Part shown: one piece after another, positions 24,882 to 34,142 of the stretch
Position numbering within the stretch: position 1 is the first letter of the stretch
Layout: each line of letters starts with the position of its first letter
Assembly: GCA_905215645.1 (NCBI GenBank)
Contig: CAJMQS010000001.1
Coordinates: 62,001-126,000 of the forward strand
Reading direction: 5' to 3'
Length of the DNA: 64,000 nt
Source: an uncultured bacterium
Lineage (GTDB): Bacteria; Bacillota; Negativicutes; Acidaminococcales; Acidaminococcaceae
Notes under the pieces: generated by a model
What the model saw: the letters and a program-made list of their open reading frames with translations, nothing else
What the model was told of the DNA's origin: nothing
Databases searched by the model: none
Program-made: the position numbers and the translations under genes

Positions 24882-27203
24882 CTATTCCCCTTCCTGCTTC
24901 AGTCCTTTGGTAAAGAACTTTTCCTTGATGGTGGTGGGGCTCATCAGGAGCGGCCTGGGTTTGCTGCCGTCCGCCGGCCCCACGATGCCCTTTTCCTCCA
25001 TGGCATCCACCAGCCGGGCGGCCCTTGTGTAACCGATCCGGAACTTCCGCTGGAGCATGGAAGAAGAAGCCTGCTGGGTGGCCATGACCAGTTCCACCGC
25101 ATCTTGGAACAGTTCATCTTCCTCGCTGCCTTCGTCTTTCTTCTCCCCTTCTGCTCCATTGAGCTGCTGGGTGGTCACTTCCTGGGAATAGGAAGTGGGG
25201 ATGGCTTCGGCCTTGATGAAATCCACCACCCGGTTCAGTTCGTCATCGGCGATATAGGCTCCCTGGACACGGATGGGTTTGTTGGCTCCCGTGGGGAAGA
25301 ACAGCATATCCCCCCTGCCCAGGAGCTTTTCTGCCCCGCTGGCATCCAGGATGGTCCGGCTGTCGATCTGGCTGGAAACGGCAAAGGCGATCCGGGACGG
25401 GATATTGGCCTTGATGGTCCCGGTGAGCACGTCCACAGAAGGCCGCTGGGTGGCCAGGATCAGATGGATCCCTGCCGCACGGGCTTTCTGGGCCAGGCGC
25501 AGGATGGCATCTTCCACGTCTACCGCCGCCACCATCATCAGATCGGACAGCTCGTCGATGATCACCACGATGAAGGGCAGCTTCTCACCAGGCTGCACCA
25601 GGGCGTTGTAATCATCGATCTTCCGGACCTGGGTCTTGGCAAAGAGGCTGTAACGCCGTTCCATTTCCACCACGGCCCAGTGGAGGGCCGAAGCCGCCTG
25701 TTTGGGTCCGGTGACCACCGGGGTCAGGAGATGGGGAATACCGTTGTAATTGGTCAGTTCCACCACTTTGGGATCCACCAGGATCAATTTCACTTCATCA
25801 GGAGCCGCTTTGTACAGCAGGCTGCAGATGATGGTGTTGATGCACACGCTCTTCCCGGAACCGGTGGAACCAGCGATGAGCAGATGGGGCATCTTGGACA
25901 GATCTGCCACTACCACCCGGCCGGAGATGTCCTTCCCCAGGCCGATGCAGAGCTTGCCTTTGGCATTCTTCACTTCTGGACAGTCCACGATGGACCGGAA
26001 AGAGACCGGTTCGGAAGTCTTGGCAGGCACTTCGATCCCGATGGCAGCCTTGCCCGGGATGGGTTCGATCCGGACGCTGGAAACTGCCAGCTTCAGGGCA
26101 ATGTCTTCCGACAGGTTCTGGATCTTGTTCACTTTCACCCCGGGGGCCGGCTCCAGTTCATACCGGGTCACCGAAGGCCCCTTGGTCACATTCACCAAGG
26201 TGGCATTGACCCCGAAATCATGGAGGGTCTGCTCGATGGTCCCTCCCTGGGCTTCGATTTCCGCTTGGAAATTCTTCTTGTTCACCGGCTTGTCCCGGTT
26301 CAATAGATCCAGGGGCGGGAATTCGTAAGGGATGACTTCCCCGGTTTCTGCATTCTCCAGACGGGCGGTCTGTGCTTCTGGAGCCGGAGCTTCCCACTGG
26401 GATTCCTCCTGGGTCCGGGCATCTTCCGCCGTGGTGATGGTGAATTTCCGGGGCGGTTCTCCCGTCCCCACCTGTTCCTTCTGGAATTTCAGGAGAGGCG
26501 CAGCACCGGCAGCCGTCACCTTTTCTTTCAGCCGTTCTGCCAGGGTGGGCTTCTTTTCCGGTTCCGGCTTCCGGTTGTAGTTGCCGTCGTCCTTTTCCTG
26601 GTCATAGAAAGAATCGTGATGCTTCTTCCGCCGTTCCTGGTAGTCTTCCCATTTCTGGGCTACAGCATCCGCTCCTTCCTTCACCCCATCCTGGGCTGTC
26701 AGGAGCGGGCTACGGAGGGAGAATTTCCCAGAAAGGACCATGGAAGCGAGGGCGGAAGCCACCAGGACGATCACAGAGCCGATCCGCCCCACAGCTTTTG
26801 TTAAAACAAACACGATGGCGCCTCCCAGGAGGCCGCCACCGGTCATAAGGTACTCAGGAAGCAGTTCATGGCCTTCCGGCACCTTGTACATGTGCCACAG
26901 GCTCAGGACAGAAACAAGGAACAGCAGGAGGGTGAAGAACTTTTTGGAAAACCGCAGATGTTCGTGATTCACCACATAACCGATGCCCAGGACCAGCACA
27001 TACAGGGGAAAGAGGAAAGCCCCTACGCCCAGTGCATAGGTCAGGACCTTCTTGAGGAAATCCCCGGCGCTCCCCGTAGCGAGCCCCGCCAGGGCGCAGA
27101 GCATGAATACGGCGAAAGCCGCCAGCAGGATCCCCAGGACTTCCCGGTTGAAGGTAAATTCGATTTTTTTATTGTTTCTGCGAGTCCGTTCTTTTTTCTC
27201 CAC
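24882..27203 (-). CDS. ftsK: FtsK/SpoIIIE DNA translocase
   Basis: The 773-residue protein has four or five N-terminal membrane helices and a linker. The motor domain has Walker A AGSTGSGKSVCIN (about residue 442), Walker B IVVIIDELSDLMM and the QRPSVDVLTG motif. The winged-helix gamma domain (MLQRKFRIGYTRAARLVDAME) at the end reads KOPS-type DNA signals. It pumps chromosomal DNA through the septum during division. The upstream start is supported by GGAAGGGAAC. It is followed by the RodZ-like gene. Confidence 0.95.
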   Translation of the reverse strand: MEKKERTRRNNKKIEFTFNREVLGILLAAFAVFMLCALAGLATGSAGDFLKKVLTYALGVGAFLFPLYVLVLGIGYVVNHEHLRFSKKFFTLLLFLVSVLSLWHMYKVPEGHELLPEYLMTGGGLLGGAIVFVLTKAVGRIGSVIVLVASALASMVLSGKFSLRSPLLTAQDGVKEGADAVAQKWEDYQERRKKHHDSFYDQEKDDGNYNRKPEPEKKPTLAERLKEKVTAAGAAPLLKFQKEQVGTGEPPRKFTITTAEDARTQEESQWEAPAPEAQTARLENAETGEVIPYEFPPLDLLNRDKPVNKKNFQAEIEAQGGTIEQTLHDFGVNATLVNVTKGPSVTRYELEPAPGVKVNKIQNLSEDIALKLAVSSVRIEPIPGKAAIGIEVPAKTSEPVSFRSIVDCPEVKNAKGKLCIGLGKDISGRVVVADLSKMPHLLIAGSTGSGKSVCINTIICSLLYKAAPDEVKLILVDPKVVELTNYNGIPHLLTPVVTGPKQAASALHWAVVEMERRYSLFAKTQVRKIDDYNALVQPGEKLPFIVVIIDELSDLMMVAAVDVEDAILRLAQKARAAGIHLILATQRPSVDVLTGTIKANIPSRIAFAVSSQIDSRTILDASGAEKLLGRGDMLFFPTGANKPIRVQGAYIADDELNRVVDFIKAEAIPTSYSQEVTTQQLNGAEGEKKDEGSEEDELFQDAVELVMATQQASSSMLQRKFRIGYTRAARLVDAMEEKGIVGPADGSKPRPLLMSPTTIKEKFFTKGLKQEGE

Positions 27204-27237
27204 GCTGTTCCCTTCCTGAAGATTTTTATTTGTTGGC

Positions 27238-28911
27238 TCAGATTTCCATGATCAGGGGAAGGATCATGGGACGCCGTCTGGTCTTTTCGAACAGGTACCG
27301 GCCCAGGCTGTCCCGGACGGCACTCTTCAAAGCGGACCATTCGGTGATGTTGTTTTCGTGGCATTTGTCCAGTGTGCTCAGCACCCGGTCCCGTGCCCCC
27401 TCCATCAGCTCTTCTGATTCCCGGACATAGACGAACCCTCTGGATACGATATCCGGGCCCGCAGCGATCCGGTAGGTGCTGTGATCGATGGTCACCACCA
27501 CGATGAGGATCCCATCCTGGGACAGCTGGCGGCGGTCACGGAGCACCACATTGCCCACGTCGCCCACGCCCAGCCCGTCGATCAGCACACGGCCGGCGGT
27601 GACTTTACCGGAGATCCCGATGGAATCCCGGGTCAGATCAACGACAGAGCCGTTTTCTGCGATTACGATGTTCTCCTTGGGCATCCCCAGCTGCATGGCC
27701 AGTTTCTTGTGCTTCACCAGATGGCGGTATTCCCCATGGACCGGCATGAAGAACTTGGGATGGACCAGCCGGTGCATCAGTTTGATCTCTTCCTGGCTGG
27801 CGTGGCCGGAAACATGGATCCCCTGTTCCCGTCCGTAGATCACTTCGGCCCCCTGCTTGTACAGGTTGTCGATGGTCCGGGCCACACCCTTCTCGTTGCC
27901 GGGGATGGGGGTGGCAGAGATGATCACCGTATCACCGGGCATGATGGAGACCTTCCGGTGGTCGCTGTTGCTCATCCGGGTCAGGGCACTCATGGGTTCG
28001 CCCTGGCTGCCGGTGGTGATGATGGCAATCTGCCGGGGGGCATAGTTCCGGGCTTCGTCGATGTCGATCAATACACCCTGGGGCACCTTCAGATACCCCA
28101 TCTCAATAGAAATGTTCACCACGTTCACCATGCTGCGGCCGATGACAGCCACTTTCCGGCGGGTCATCACCGCGGCATCGATCACCTGCTGGATCCGGTG
28201 CACGTTGGAAGAGAAGGTCGCTACGATGACCCGGTTCTTGGCCAGCCGGAACTGTTCGTCCAGGGTCTTGCCCACGCTCTTTTCACTGGGGGTGTACCCG
28301 GTCCGCTCGATATTGGTGGAATCGCTCATCAGCAAGAGGACCCCTTTGCGGCCCACTTCTGCCAGTTTGGCATAGTCCGTCACCTGCCCGTCCACCGGGG
28401 TCTGGTCGAATTTGTAGTCGCCGGTGTGGACGATCACGCCCACCGGGGTATGGATGGCCAGGGCAACCGCATCGGGAATGCTGTGGTTGACCCGGATGAA
28501 TTCCACCCGGAAAGCGCCGGCCCGGACCGTAGCCCCCGGCTTCACCATCTTGCATTTGCTGTCGGATACGCCGTTTTCCTTCAGCCGCCCGGACAGGATC
28601 CCCAAAGTCAGCGGGGTCCCATAGACGGGCACATCAAAGTCCTTCATGACATACGGCAGGGCACCGATATGGTCTTCGTGGCCGTGGGTCAGGAAAATGG
28701 CTTTGAATTTTTCTTTGTTTTCCATGAGGAATGTGGTATCTGGGATCACCAGATCGATCCCCAGCATGTCATCATCGGGGAATGCCAGGCCGGCATCCAC
28801 CAGGATCATGTCATTGCCGTAAACGAATGCGGTCATGTTCTTGCCGATTTCTCCCAGACCGCCCAGGGGGATGATGGATAATTTTTTTTGCTGCCCTTTA
28901 CTGTTATTCAA
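27238..28911 (-). CDS. rnj: ribonuclease J
   Basis: The 557-residue metallo-beta-lactamase/beta-CASP nuclease has HGHEDHIGALPY as the metal-binding motif, with SGHAS and PVHGE motifs further on. RNase J matures rRNA and degrades mRNA by 5'-3' exo and endo activity. The start is taken as TTG at 28911: AAGGAGGTG sits seven bases upstream, while the open frame back to 28977 has no such site. The resulting length is normal for the family. It has its own promoter and leads into ftsK. Confidence 0.93.
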   Translation of the reverse strand: MNNSKGQQKKLSIIPLGGLGEIGKNMTAFVYGNDMILVDAGLAFPDDDMLGIDLVIPDTTFLMENKEKFKAIFLTHGHEDHIGALPYVMKDFDVPVYGTPLTLGILSGRLKENGVSDSKCKMVKPGATVRAGAFRVEFIRVNHSIPDAVALAIHTPVGVIVHTGDYKFDQTPVDGQVTDYAKLAEVGRKGVLLLMSDSTNIERTGYTPSEKSVGKTLDEQFRLAKNRVIVATFSSNVHRIQQVIDAAVMTRRKVAVIGRSMVNVVNISIEMGYLKVPQGVLIDIDEARNYAPRQIAIITTGSQGEPMSALTRMSNSDHRKVSIMPGDTVIISATPIPGNEKGVARTIDNLYKQGAEVIYGREQGIHVSGHASQEEIKLMHRLVHPKFFMPVHGEYRHLVKHKKLAMQLGMPKENIVIAENGSVVDLTRDSIGISGKVTAGRVLIDGLGVGDVGNVVLRDRRQLSQDGILIVVVTIDHSTYRIAAGPDIVSRGFVYVRESEELMEGARDRVLSTLDKCHENNITEWSALKSAVRDSLGRYLFEKTRRRPMILPLIMEI

Positions 28912-29067
28912 AGGGACACCTCCTTCGTAATTTTGCATATCAAAAGATTGGAGTATCTTGGCGTTCCATACTCCCATTTCGAAACTATGTTTTCAATTCC
29001 CGTATCCCCTACGAATCCGAACGATGAGAACTCCTCCGGATCCTATAGGACTAGTCTCTTGTTCAAC

Positions 29068-29096
29068 ATTATACAGGTTTGATGCCTGTTTTGCAA
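29068..29096 (-). promoter_or_regulatory. rnj promoter
   Basis: On the minus strand TTGCAA (29096-29091) and a perfect TATAAT (29073-29068) are 17 bases apart. The transcript would have a leader of about 150 bases before the TTG start. Confidence 0.65.
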
Positions 29097-29116
29097 ATGG
29101 AGTTTTGTTCCTTGGC

Positions 29117-30094
29117 TCAGGAACTGACTTTCAGCCGATCTCTGAATTGTTCGGCACCGGGTGCTAACGGCAGCAGGGGCGCCTGGAAAAACGTTTTTTG
29201 CGCTTCCCGGGAAAGATAGGGATATTTCCCCTGGAGTTCCGGCCAGTGAGGCCAAAACCGCTGGAGAATCCCCTCCAGGATCTCTTTGGGGAGCCGGGAA
29301 CGGGTCACCAAAAGGCATTGGACCGCCACGCTGCTGCAGGCTTGGGTCTGGTTGGGATACGTCCCCACCGGGATGGTCACCGGCTGGTACAGGGGATACG
29401 CCCCCAAAAGGTCTTCCAAGGCCTGGCCTGTCACCGGGATAAGGACCAGCCGCCGCTGCCGGGCCAGTTCCTTCAGGGCTGGATGAGGCAGGGAAGAAGT
29501 CAGGAACGCCGCATCTACAGTGCCTTCTTTCAAGGCCCGGACCGTATCGGTCACCGTAAGGTACTGGACCCGCACATCGTCTTCTGTCAGCCCGGCAGCT
29601 TCCAAGATCTGCCGGGCATTCAGAGAGGACCCGGAACCGGCTGCCCCCACAGAAACTGTCTTTCCTTTCAGATCCTGGAGTTTGCGGATCCCGGTCAGGT
29701 CGTAGGTGATGATCTGGACGGTTTCTGGATAGAGCACCCCCACCTGCTGGAGATCTTCCAGGGGACGGCCTTCATAAAGATCCGTCCCGGTCTGGGCATA
29801 CCAGGCCACATTGCTCTGGACCAGGGCCAGATCAGCCTTTTCCTGGCGCAGGAGTTCGATATTGGCCAAAGAGCCGGTACTTTCCAGTCCTTTCAAGAGA
29901 GGGGCCTTGCCATCCTGGTTCACCAGTGCCGTCAGATCATTCCCCAGGTTCCCATAACTGTCCATACTCTGCCCGGCAGCCAAGGTCAGTTCTTTAGACG
30001 GGGCTTTGCTTCCCGGTACCTGGCCTGCTTTTCTTCCACATCCTGTGGTCAAGAAAAAAAGCAGGGCCAGAACCGAAAGGACGAATTTTTTCAT
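29117..30094 (-). CDS. TAXI-family TRAP transporter solute-binding lipoprotein
   Basis: The 325-residue protein has a lipoprotein signal with lipobox LTTGC (Cys19). Its body has the TAXI/NMT1-like periplasmic-binding fold, with DLALVQSNVAWYAQTG, GKTVSVGAAGSGSSLNARQIL and the DAAFLTSSLPHP region. TAXI proteins deliver carboxylates such as glutamate to fused DctQM permeases. No TRAP permease is nearby, so it is either served from elsewhere or has another role. It ends the small operon that begins with the flippase-like gene at 32 kb. AAGGAGGGA precedes the start. Confidence 0.85.
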   Translation of the reverse strand: MKKFVLSVLALLFFLTTGCGRKAGQVPGSKAPSKELTLAAGQSMDSYGNLGNDLTALVNQDGKAPLLKGLESTGSLANIELLRQEKADLALVQSNVAWYAQTGTDLYEGRPLEDLQQVGVLYPETVQIITYDLTGIRKLQDLKGKTVSVGAAGSGSSLNARQILEAAGLTEDDVRVQYLTVTDTVRALKEGTVDAAFLTSSLPHPALKELARQRRLVLIPVTGQALEDLLGAYPLYQPVTIPVGTYPNQTQACSSVAVQCLLVTRSRLPKEILEGILQRFWPHWPELQGKYPYLSREAQKTFFQAPLLPLAPGAEQFRDRLKVSS

Positions 30095-30124
30095 ACCGTT
30101 CCCTCCTTGTTCTCCCTGCTCCTG

Positions 30125-31042
30125 TTATCTCTGGAAATAAGCCAGGGTCTTGGCCAGGCCGGCTTCCAGGTCTGTATACTCCCTCATCCCCAAGGTTTCC
30201 ACCAGGGCTTTGTGGCTCAGTACGGAAGCATAGATATCTCCCGGACGCACCGGGCCGTACTGGACATCCATCCGATGTCCCAAGATCTTTTCCAGCACCT
30301 GGATCAGCTGGTTCAGGGAAACTTCCTTGTTGGTAGAGACGTTCAGGGTGGCACAGCCTGCATACCCCACAGCCAGGCACATGGCCCGGGCGATATCTCC
30401 GGCATAGACGAAATCCCGGGTCTGGTTCCCGTCCCCGAAAATGGTCACCGGCTCCTGCTGGGCGATCTTCCGGGCAAAGACGGAAATCACCCCTCCTTCT
30501 CCAGTTTCCCCCTGCCGTTCCCCGTACACATTGGCGAAACGGAAAATCACATGGTGCAGACCGAAAGCTTGGCTGTAGAGCCGGATATAGCTTTCTCCCA
30601 CGGCTTTGGAAAGGCCGTAGAAGGAAGTAGGAGCCGGCACTTCCGTTTCCCTGAGGGGCAAGTTCTGGTTGTCTCCGTAAATGGCGGCACTGGAAGAAAA
30701 GATGATCTGTTCCACCCCGCTTTTCCGGCAGCCTTCCAAAAGATGCACCAGTCCGGCCACATTCAGGTCCTCATCGGCTTCCGGATGTTCCATGGAATAG
30801 GGCACCAAGGTCTGGGCCGCCAGATGGATCACCGTCTGGAACTTTTCCTGTGCCAGGAAGTCCTCCAGTTCCCGGGAACGGATATCCAGCAGCCGAAAAG
30901 AGACTCCTGCCGGCACATAAGACCGTTTCCCAGTGGACAGATTGTCCAATACGGTCACTTCACAGTCTTCCCGGCGCAAAAGAGCCGGCACCACATGGGA
31001 ACCGATGAAGCCAGCTCCCCCTGTCACTAAGATCTTTCTCAT
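30125..31042 (-). CDS. NAD-dependent nucleotide-sugar epimerase (GalE-like SDR)
   Basis: The 305-residue extended SDR has the NAD-binding motif VTGGAGFIGSHV (residues 6-17), and the DNLSTGKRSYVP, HLAAQ and YGLSK (Tyr-x3-Lys) elements of UDP-glucose 4-epimerase relatives. It likely interconverts UDP-sugars for surface polysaccharide. The start overlaps the stop of the preceding membrane protein gene by four bases, so the two are coupled. The exact sugar is not predictable. Confidence 0.88.
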   Translation of the reverse strand: MRKILVTGGAGFIGSHVVPALLRREDCEVTVLDNLSTGKRSYVPAGVSFRLLDIRSRELEDFLAQEKFQTVIHLAAQTLVPYSMEHPEADEDLNVAGLVHLLEGCRKSGVEQIIFSSSAAIYGDNQNLPLRETEVPAPTSFYGLSKAVGESYIRLYSQAFGLHHVIFRFANVYGERQGETGEGGVISVFARKIAQQEPVTIFGDGNQTRDFVYAGDIARAMCLAVGYAGCATLNVSTNKEVSLNQLIQVLEKILGHRMDVQYGPVRPGDIYASVLSHKALVETLGMREYTDLEAGLAKTLAYFQR

Positions 31043-32043
31043 GAATCCATTTCCCTCCGATCACGGATTTTGGTCAATATATCCAAGCCAAAGCATTTGA
31101 TGGTCACAACGGCGCCGATGGTGAACGGGATGTATTCACAGAAAAACCGCCACAGGACAGCCAGGACCCCGGAAACACCGGGAGGGAGCAAGGAATTGAA
31201 GAGCACCAGGAAGCCCCCTTCGGCTACGCCGCTGCCTCCGGGCGTAGGGGTGAAATACAGCACCAGGTTGATCAGGCACATCCGCCCCATGACGATGTGA
31301 TAGGGCAGGCTGATGCCGAAAGCTTTGATGAACACCGGTACCACCGAATAGATGAACAGCAGGCTGATCCCGGATTCCACGAAAGCACGGAATACCTGCC
31401 GGGGATTGTCTTTCAGCATGAACATGGCCTGCTGGAAATCCCGGTACCCCAGGAAGATGGCTTCCTGGACCCGGGGAGAAAAGCGGCGGCTGAACCGGGC
31501 CAGCCATCTTTCCAGACGCCCGCCCATGATGAGATGCCACAGGAGCCAAGGCGCCCCGATGAAGAAAGCGCACACCAGGAGGATGACACTGTTGGGCATC
31601 CAACTGACCAGCACCGGGTCGAAAAAGAACACCACGGGCATCATCAGGAACAGGAACAGGATGGAAAAGACGGTCCGGACAATGATGATCAGGGTGGATT
31701 TGGCCACCGGCACACCAGCCCGTTTCATGAACATGAGCATGGCAATGCCGCCGCCCCCCTGCCCCGGTGTCAAAAGAGCCAGGAAATAGTTGCTGAATAC
31801 CGCATAAAAAATATGGGCATAGTCCATTTTCTCCCCGGACAGCCGGGTAAGGGTGATCAGGCGGGTGGCATCGAAGAACAGTCCTATGGACAGCACTCCC
31901 AGTGCCAGGAGGGCATAATACCATTTAAAAGTAGTAAGATATTCCAGTGCCCGTACATCAAAGGTAAAATAAAGAACGCCTGCTGATACGATGATGATCA
32001 CGAAAAACAACACGCACAGCATGCGCAATAAGTTTTTGTTCAT
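31039..32043 (-). CDS. YbhN/MprF-like lysylphosphatidylglycerol synthase transmembrane protein
   Basis: From ATG 32043 the protein has 334 residues with about eight membrane helices. It contains the family pattern of UPF0104/LPG-synthase transmembrane proteins, with LLTPGQGGGGIAMLMFMKRAG and the later YFTPTPGGSGVAEGGF loop. Related domains flip lipid-linked substrates. Coupled with a nucleotide-sugar epimerase, a role in glycolipid or polysaccharide export is likely, but that is inference. An upstream in-frame ATG at 32115 overlaps the promoter and is less likely. Confidence 0.8.
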   Translation of the reverse strand: MNKNLLRMLCVLFFVIIIVSAGVLYFTFDVRALEYLTTFKWYYALLALGVLSIGLFFDATRLITLTRLSGEKMDYAHIFYAVFSNYFLALLTPGQGGGGIAMLMFMKRAGVPVAKSTLIIIVRTVFSILFLFLMMPVVFFFDPVLVSWMPNSVILLVCAFFIGAPWLLWHLIMGGRLERWLARFSRRFSPRVQEAIFLGYRDFQQAMFMLKDNPRQVFRAFVESGISLLFIYSVVPVFIKAFGISLPYHIVMGRMCLINLVLYFTPTPGGSGVAEGGFLVLFNSLLPPGVSGVLAVLWRFFCEYIPFTIGAVVTIKCFGLDILTKIRDRREMDS

Positions 32044-32123
32044 AGAATATGACCTGCCAGTGATTTTATAGTTTAGCGATACGGGGAAAATTTCAGGCTC
32101 CCGATTGAGAAACATCTTCTCTT

Positions 32124-32132
32124 ATTATAGCA
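32124..32132 (-). promoter_or_regulatory. extended -10 promoter of the flippase-epimerase-TAXI operon
   Basis: On the minus strand TGC followed by a perfect TATAAT lies about 80 bases upstream of ATG 32043. No good -35 is present. Confidence 0.6.
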
Positions 32133-32243
32133 TAGTACCAGGGGAAAAAGGAAAAACAAATGGTAAATTGCAGGAGGACAGCCTGCCGGCACAGAAAATC
32201 ATCCATCTGTACTGGACAGCTGTCCTCCGAAACTCTTGGAAGA

Positions 32244-33149
32244 TCAGTCCCCTGCCCGCTCTTTGCCCTCTTCCTGCGCTGCTTCCGGAGCCGGGTCCGG
32301 CTCTTGGAGATTCTTAGGGATATCCGGCGGACGTACCGTCAGGCTGCGGATGGACACATCGATGTTCTTCACCGGCATGCTGGTCATGCCTTCCACCTTC
32401 AGTTTGATCTTGGTCTGGAGGCTCTTGACAACTTCATAGATAGGAGCCCCGAAGAACAGGATGATCTCCAGATAGATGGTCATCCCCTTGCTGGTATCCG
32501 ACGGCCGCCGGACCTTGATGGAGGTGATCCGGTCCACTTCCCGGTTCTTCTTCACCACGATGCGGACGATATCGCTGACCACATAATCGGATACGGTGAT
32601 CTTCCCGTAATAGCTGAAGGCCGGACGGACGATGGACTTTTCCGGCATGGCATGATGCTTCTTGTTCCGGGAAAACAGTCTGTGGGGAAGGTCCACCAGC
32701 ACCCCGGAAAGATGGGGCTTCAGTTCGATGGTGGGCACCGGCACCACATGCTTCCCTTCTTTGATCCGGGTCTCCCGTGCTTTCTTCATCTCCCGGGTGG
32801 TTGAAATATCTTGGATATAGACTGTTTCCGAAGGAGGCGGCACCTGGAGCCGTTTGCAGATGGTCCGGACCATCTTGTCGGAGGTCCCGATCACCAGGAG
32901 GGTCTGGATGTCGCTCCGGGTCAGGGCTTCCCGCACCGCCTGGCAGTGGTCCTTTTCCATAAAGATGGCCCGTTTCACAGCCTGTACCTTGTTCTGTTCC
33001 GTCTTGGCACTGGTCCCGGCCAGGATCTTGGTTCCCTCGATCAGGAGCCCGTCATCGATGATGCCGTCACAATGATGGTCATGGGCCACTCCGATGGCCC
33101 GGAAACTCTTGCCCGTACCGCTGGGCCCTACAAAGGCTACTACTTTCAT
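32244..33149 (-). CDS. P-loop domain fused to Asp23/Gls24-like domain
   Basis: The product is about 301 residues from ATG 33149. The N-terminal half has a Walker A motif, VAFVGPSGTGKSF (residues 4-16), followed by an IIDDGLLIEG segment. The C-terminal half (from about residue 190) has an alternating pattern with YYGKITVSDYVVSDIV, KGMTIYLEIILFFG and VKNIDVSIRSLTV that resembles Asp23/Gls24 alkaline-shock or envelope-stress proteins. I know of no assigned function for this fusion. It lies just before the PHP gene in position and follows it in transcription. Confidence 0.7.
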   Translation of the reverse strand: MKVVAFVGPSGTGKSFRAIGVAHDHHCDGIIDDGLLIEGTKILAGTSAKTEQNKVQAVKRAIFMEKDHCQAVREALTRSDIQTLLVIGTSDKMVRTICKRLQVPPPSETVYIQDISTTREMKKARETRIKEGKHVVPVPTIELKPHLSGVLVDLPHRLFSRNKKHHAMPEKSIVRPAFSYYGKITVSDYVVSDIVRIVVKKNREVDRITSIKVRRPSDTSKGMTIYLEIILFFGAPIYEVVKSLQTKIKLKVEGMTSMPVKNIDVSIRSLTVRPPDIPKNLQEPDPAPEAAQEEGKERAGD

Positions 33150-33212
33150 GTTCAACACCTGCTTTTCAGGGAAATACGGCAGCTAAGCCGTTACTTAGCA
33201 AGGAAAAAGAAG

Positions 33213-34046
33213 TCAGGAGCGCTTCCCTGCAATGATGTCCGCCACATCTTTGTACAGCACAGGGAATTCTCCCAGATGCCGGGGGAACCGTCCTGGATTC
33301 CCGTGGAGGTCGCTGCCCCCGCTGGTCATCAAATGATGGTCCCGGGCCACTTGGAGCCAGTCATGGGGAGGATTCTCCTGGAGGGTGGAAGGATGCCACA
33401 CTTCCAGACCGTCAAAGGGCACCGTGGAAAGAAGCTCTTCCACCAGATCCGGATCTGCGATTTCCGCCGGATGGGCCAGCACTCCGATGCCTCCCGCCTG
33501 ATGGAGCAGATCCACTGCCTCTTGAGGGGAGAGCTTCACCTGCCGGAAATAAGCCGGCTTCCCACTGCCGATCAAGGCATCGAACACCGCCTGGGTGCCG
33601 AGGAACAGCCCTTTCTTCACCAAGGCCCGGGCAATGTGGGGACGGCCCAGGCTTTTGGCTCCCTGGGCTTCTTCCAGGACTTCCTTGAAAGTGAGGGGAT
33701 AGCCCAGGGCATCGATCTTTTCGACCATCTTCTGCACCCGCTGGATCCGGCCGATCCGGGTCCAAGTCATAGCCTGGAGCAGATTTCGGTTCTCCGGGTC
33801 GAAATGATAGCCCAGCACATGGACGTCTTTTCCTTTGTAATCCGTATCGATTTCCACCCCCCGGATCAGTTCCAGTTCCAGATGGCGGGAATGGACAGCC
33901 CGGGCGGCCCGGTCATAGGCCTGGATATTGTCATGGTCCGTGATGGCAAGGGCTGTGATGCCGGAAACCAGGGCTTGGGCGATGATCTTTTCCGGGGTAT
34001 AGACCCCATCCGAAAAAGTAGTATGGATATGTAAATCAGCCAGCAT
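33213..34046 (-). CDS. PHP-domain phosphoesterase (YciV/TrpH-like)
   Basis: The 277-residue protein has PHP metal-binding motifs DLHIHTTFSDG (residues 4-14), ITDHDN (37-42), GVEIDTDYKG (63-72) and GGSDLHGN near the end. This matches the RNase AM / YciV group, which removes nucleotides from 5' ends of RNA or hydrolyses pAp. AAGGAG precedes the ATG. It may share transcription with the downstream P-loop/Asp23 gene. Confidence 0.9.
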   Translation of the reverse strand: MLADLHIHTTFSDGVYTPEKIIAQALVSGITALAITDHDNIQAYDRAARAVHSRHLELELIRGVEIDTDYKGKDVHVLGYHFDPENRNLLQAMTWTRIGRIQRVQKMVEKIDALGYPLTFKEVLEEAQGAKSLGRPHIARALVKKGLFLGTQAVFDALIGSGKPAYFRQVKLSPQEAVDLLHQAGGIGVLAHPAEIADPDLVEELLSTVPFDGLEVWHPSTLQENPPHDWLQVARDHHLMTSGGSDLHGNPGRFPRHLGEFPVLYKDVADIIAGKRS

Positions 34047-34078
34047 GGCACTTCTCCTTCGTCAGTTCTTATCTTTTG

Positions 34079-34087
34079 ATTATACCA
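34079..34087 (-). promoter_or_regulatory. extended -10 promoter of the PHP gene
   Basis: On the minus strand TGG precedes a perfect TATAAT about 35 bases before the start codon. Confidence 0.6.
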
Positions 34088-34103
34088 TAGAGGAAGGAAA
34101 AAA

Positions 34104-34136
34104 GAAAAAGGACTGTTGCCTGCGCAACAGCCCCGT
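34104..34136 (-). terminator. terminator after the MFS remnant
   Basis: On the minus strand a GGCTGTTGC / GCAACAGTCC stem is followed by TTTTTC. It belongs to the GGGGCTG-type terminator group seen repeatedly here. Confidence 0.75.
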
Positions 34137-34142
34137 TTTTTA

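Noticed and set aside
25104..28881. Long + strand open frames across ftsK and rnj (up to 466 codons)
   Set aside because: They have His/Gly/Asp-rich composition typical of antisense frames of GC-rich genes, with no starts, motifs or operon logic.
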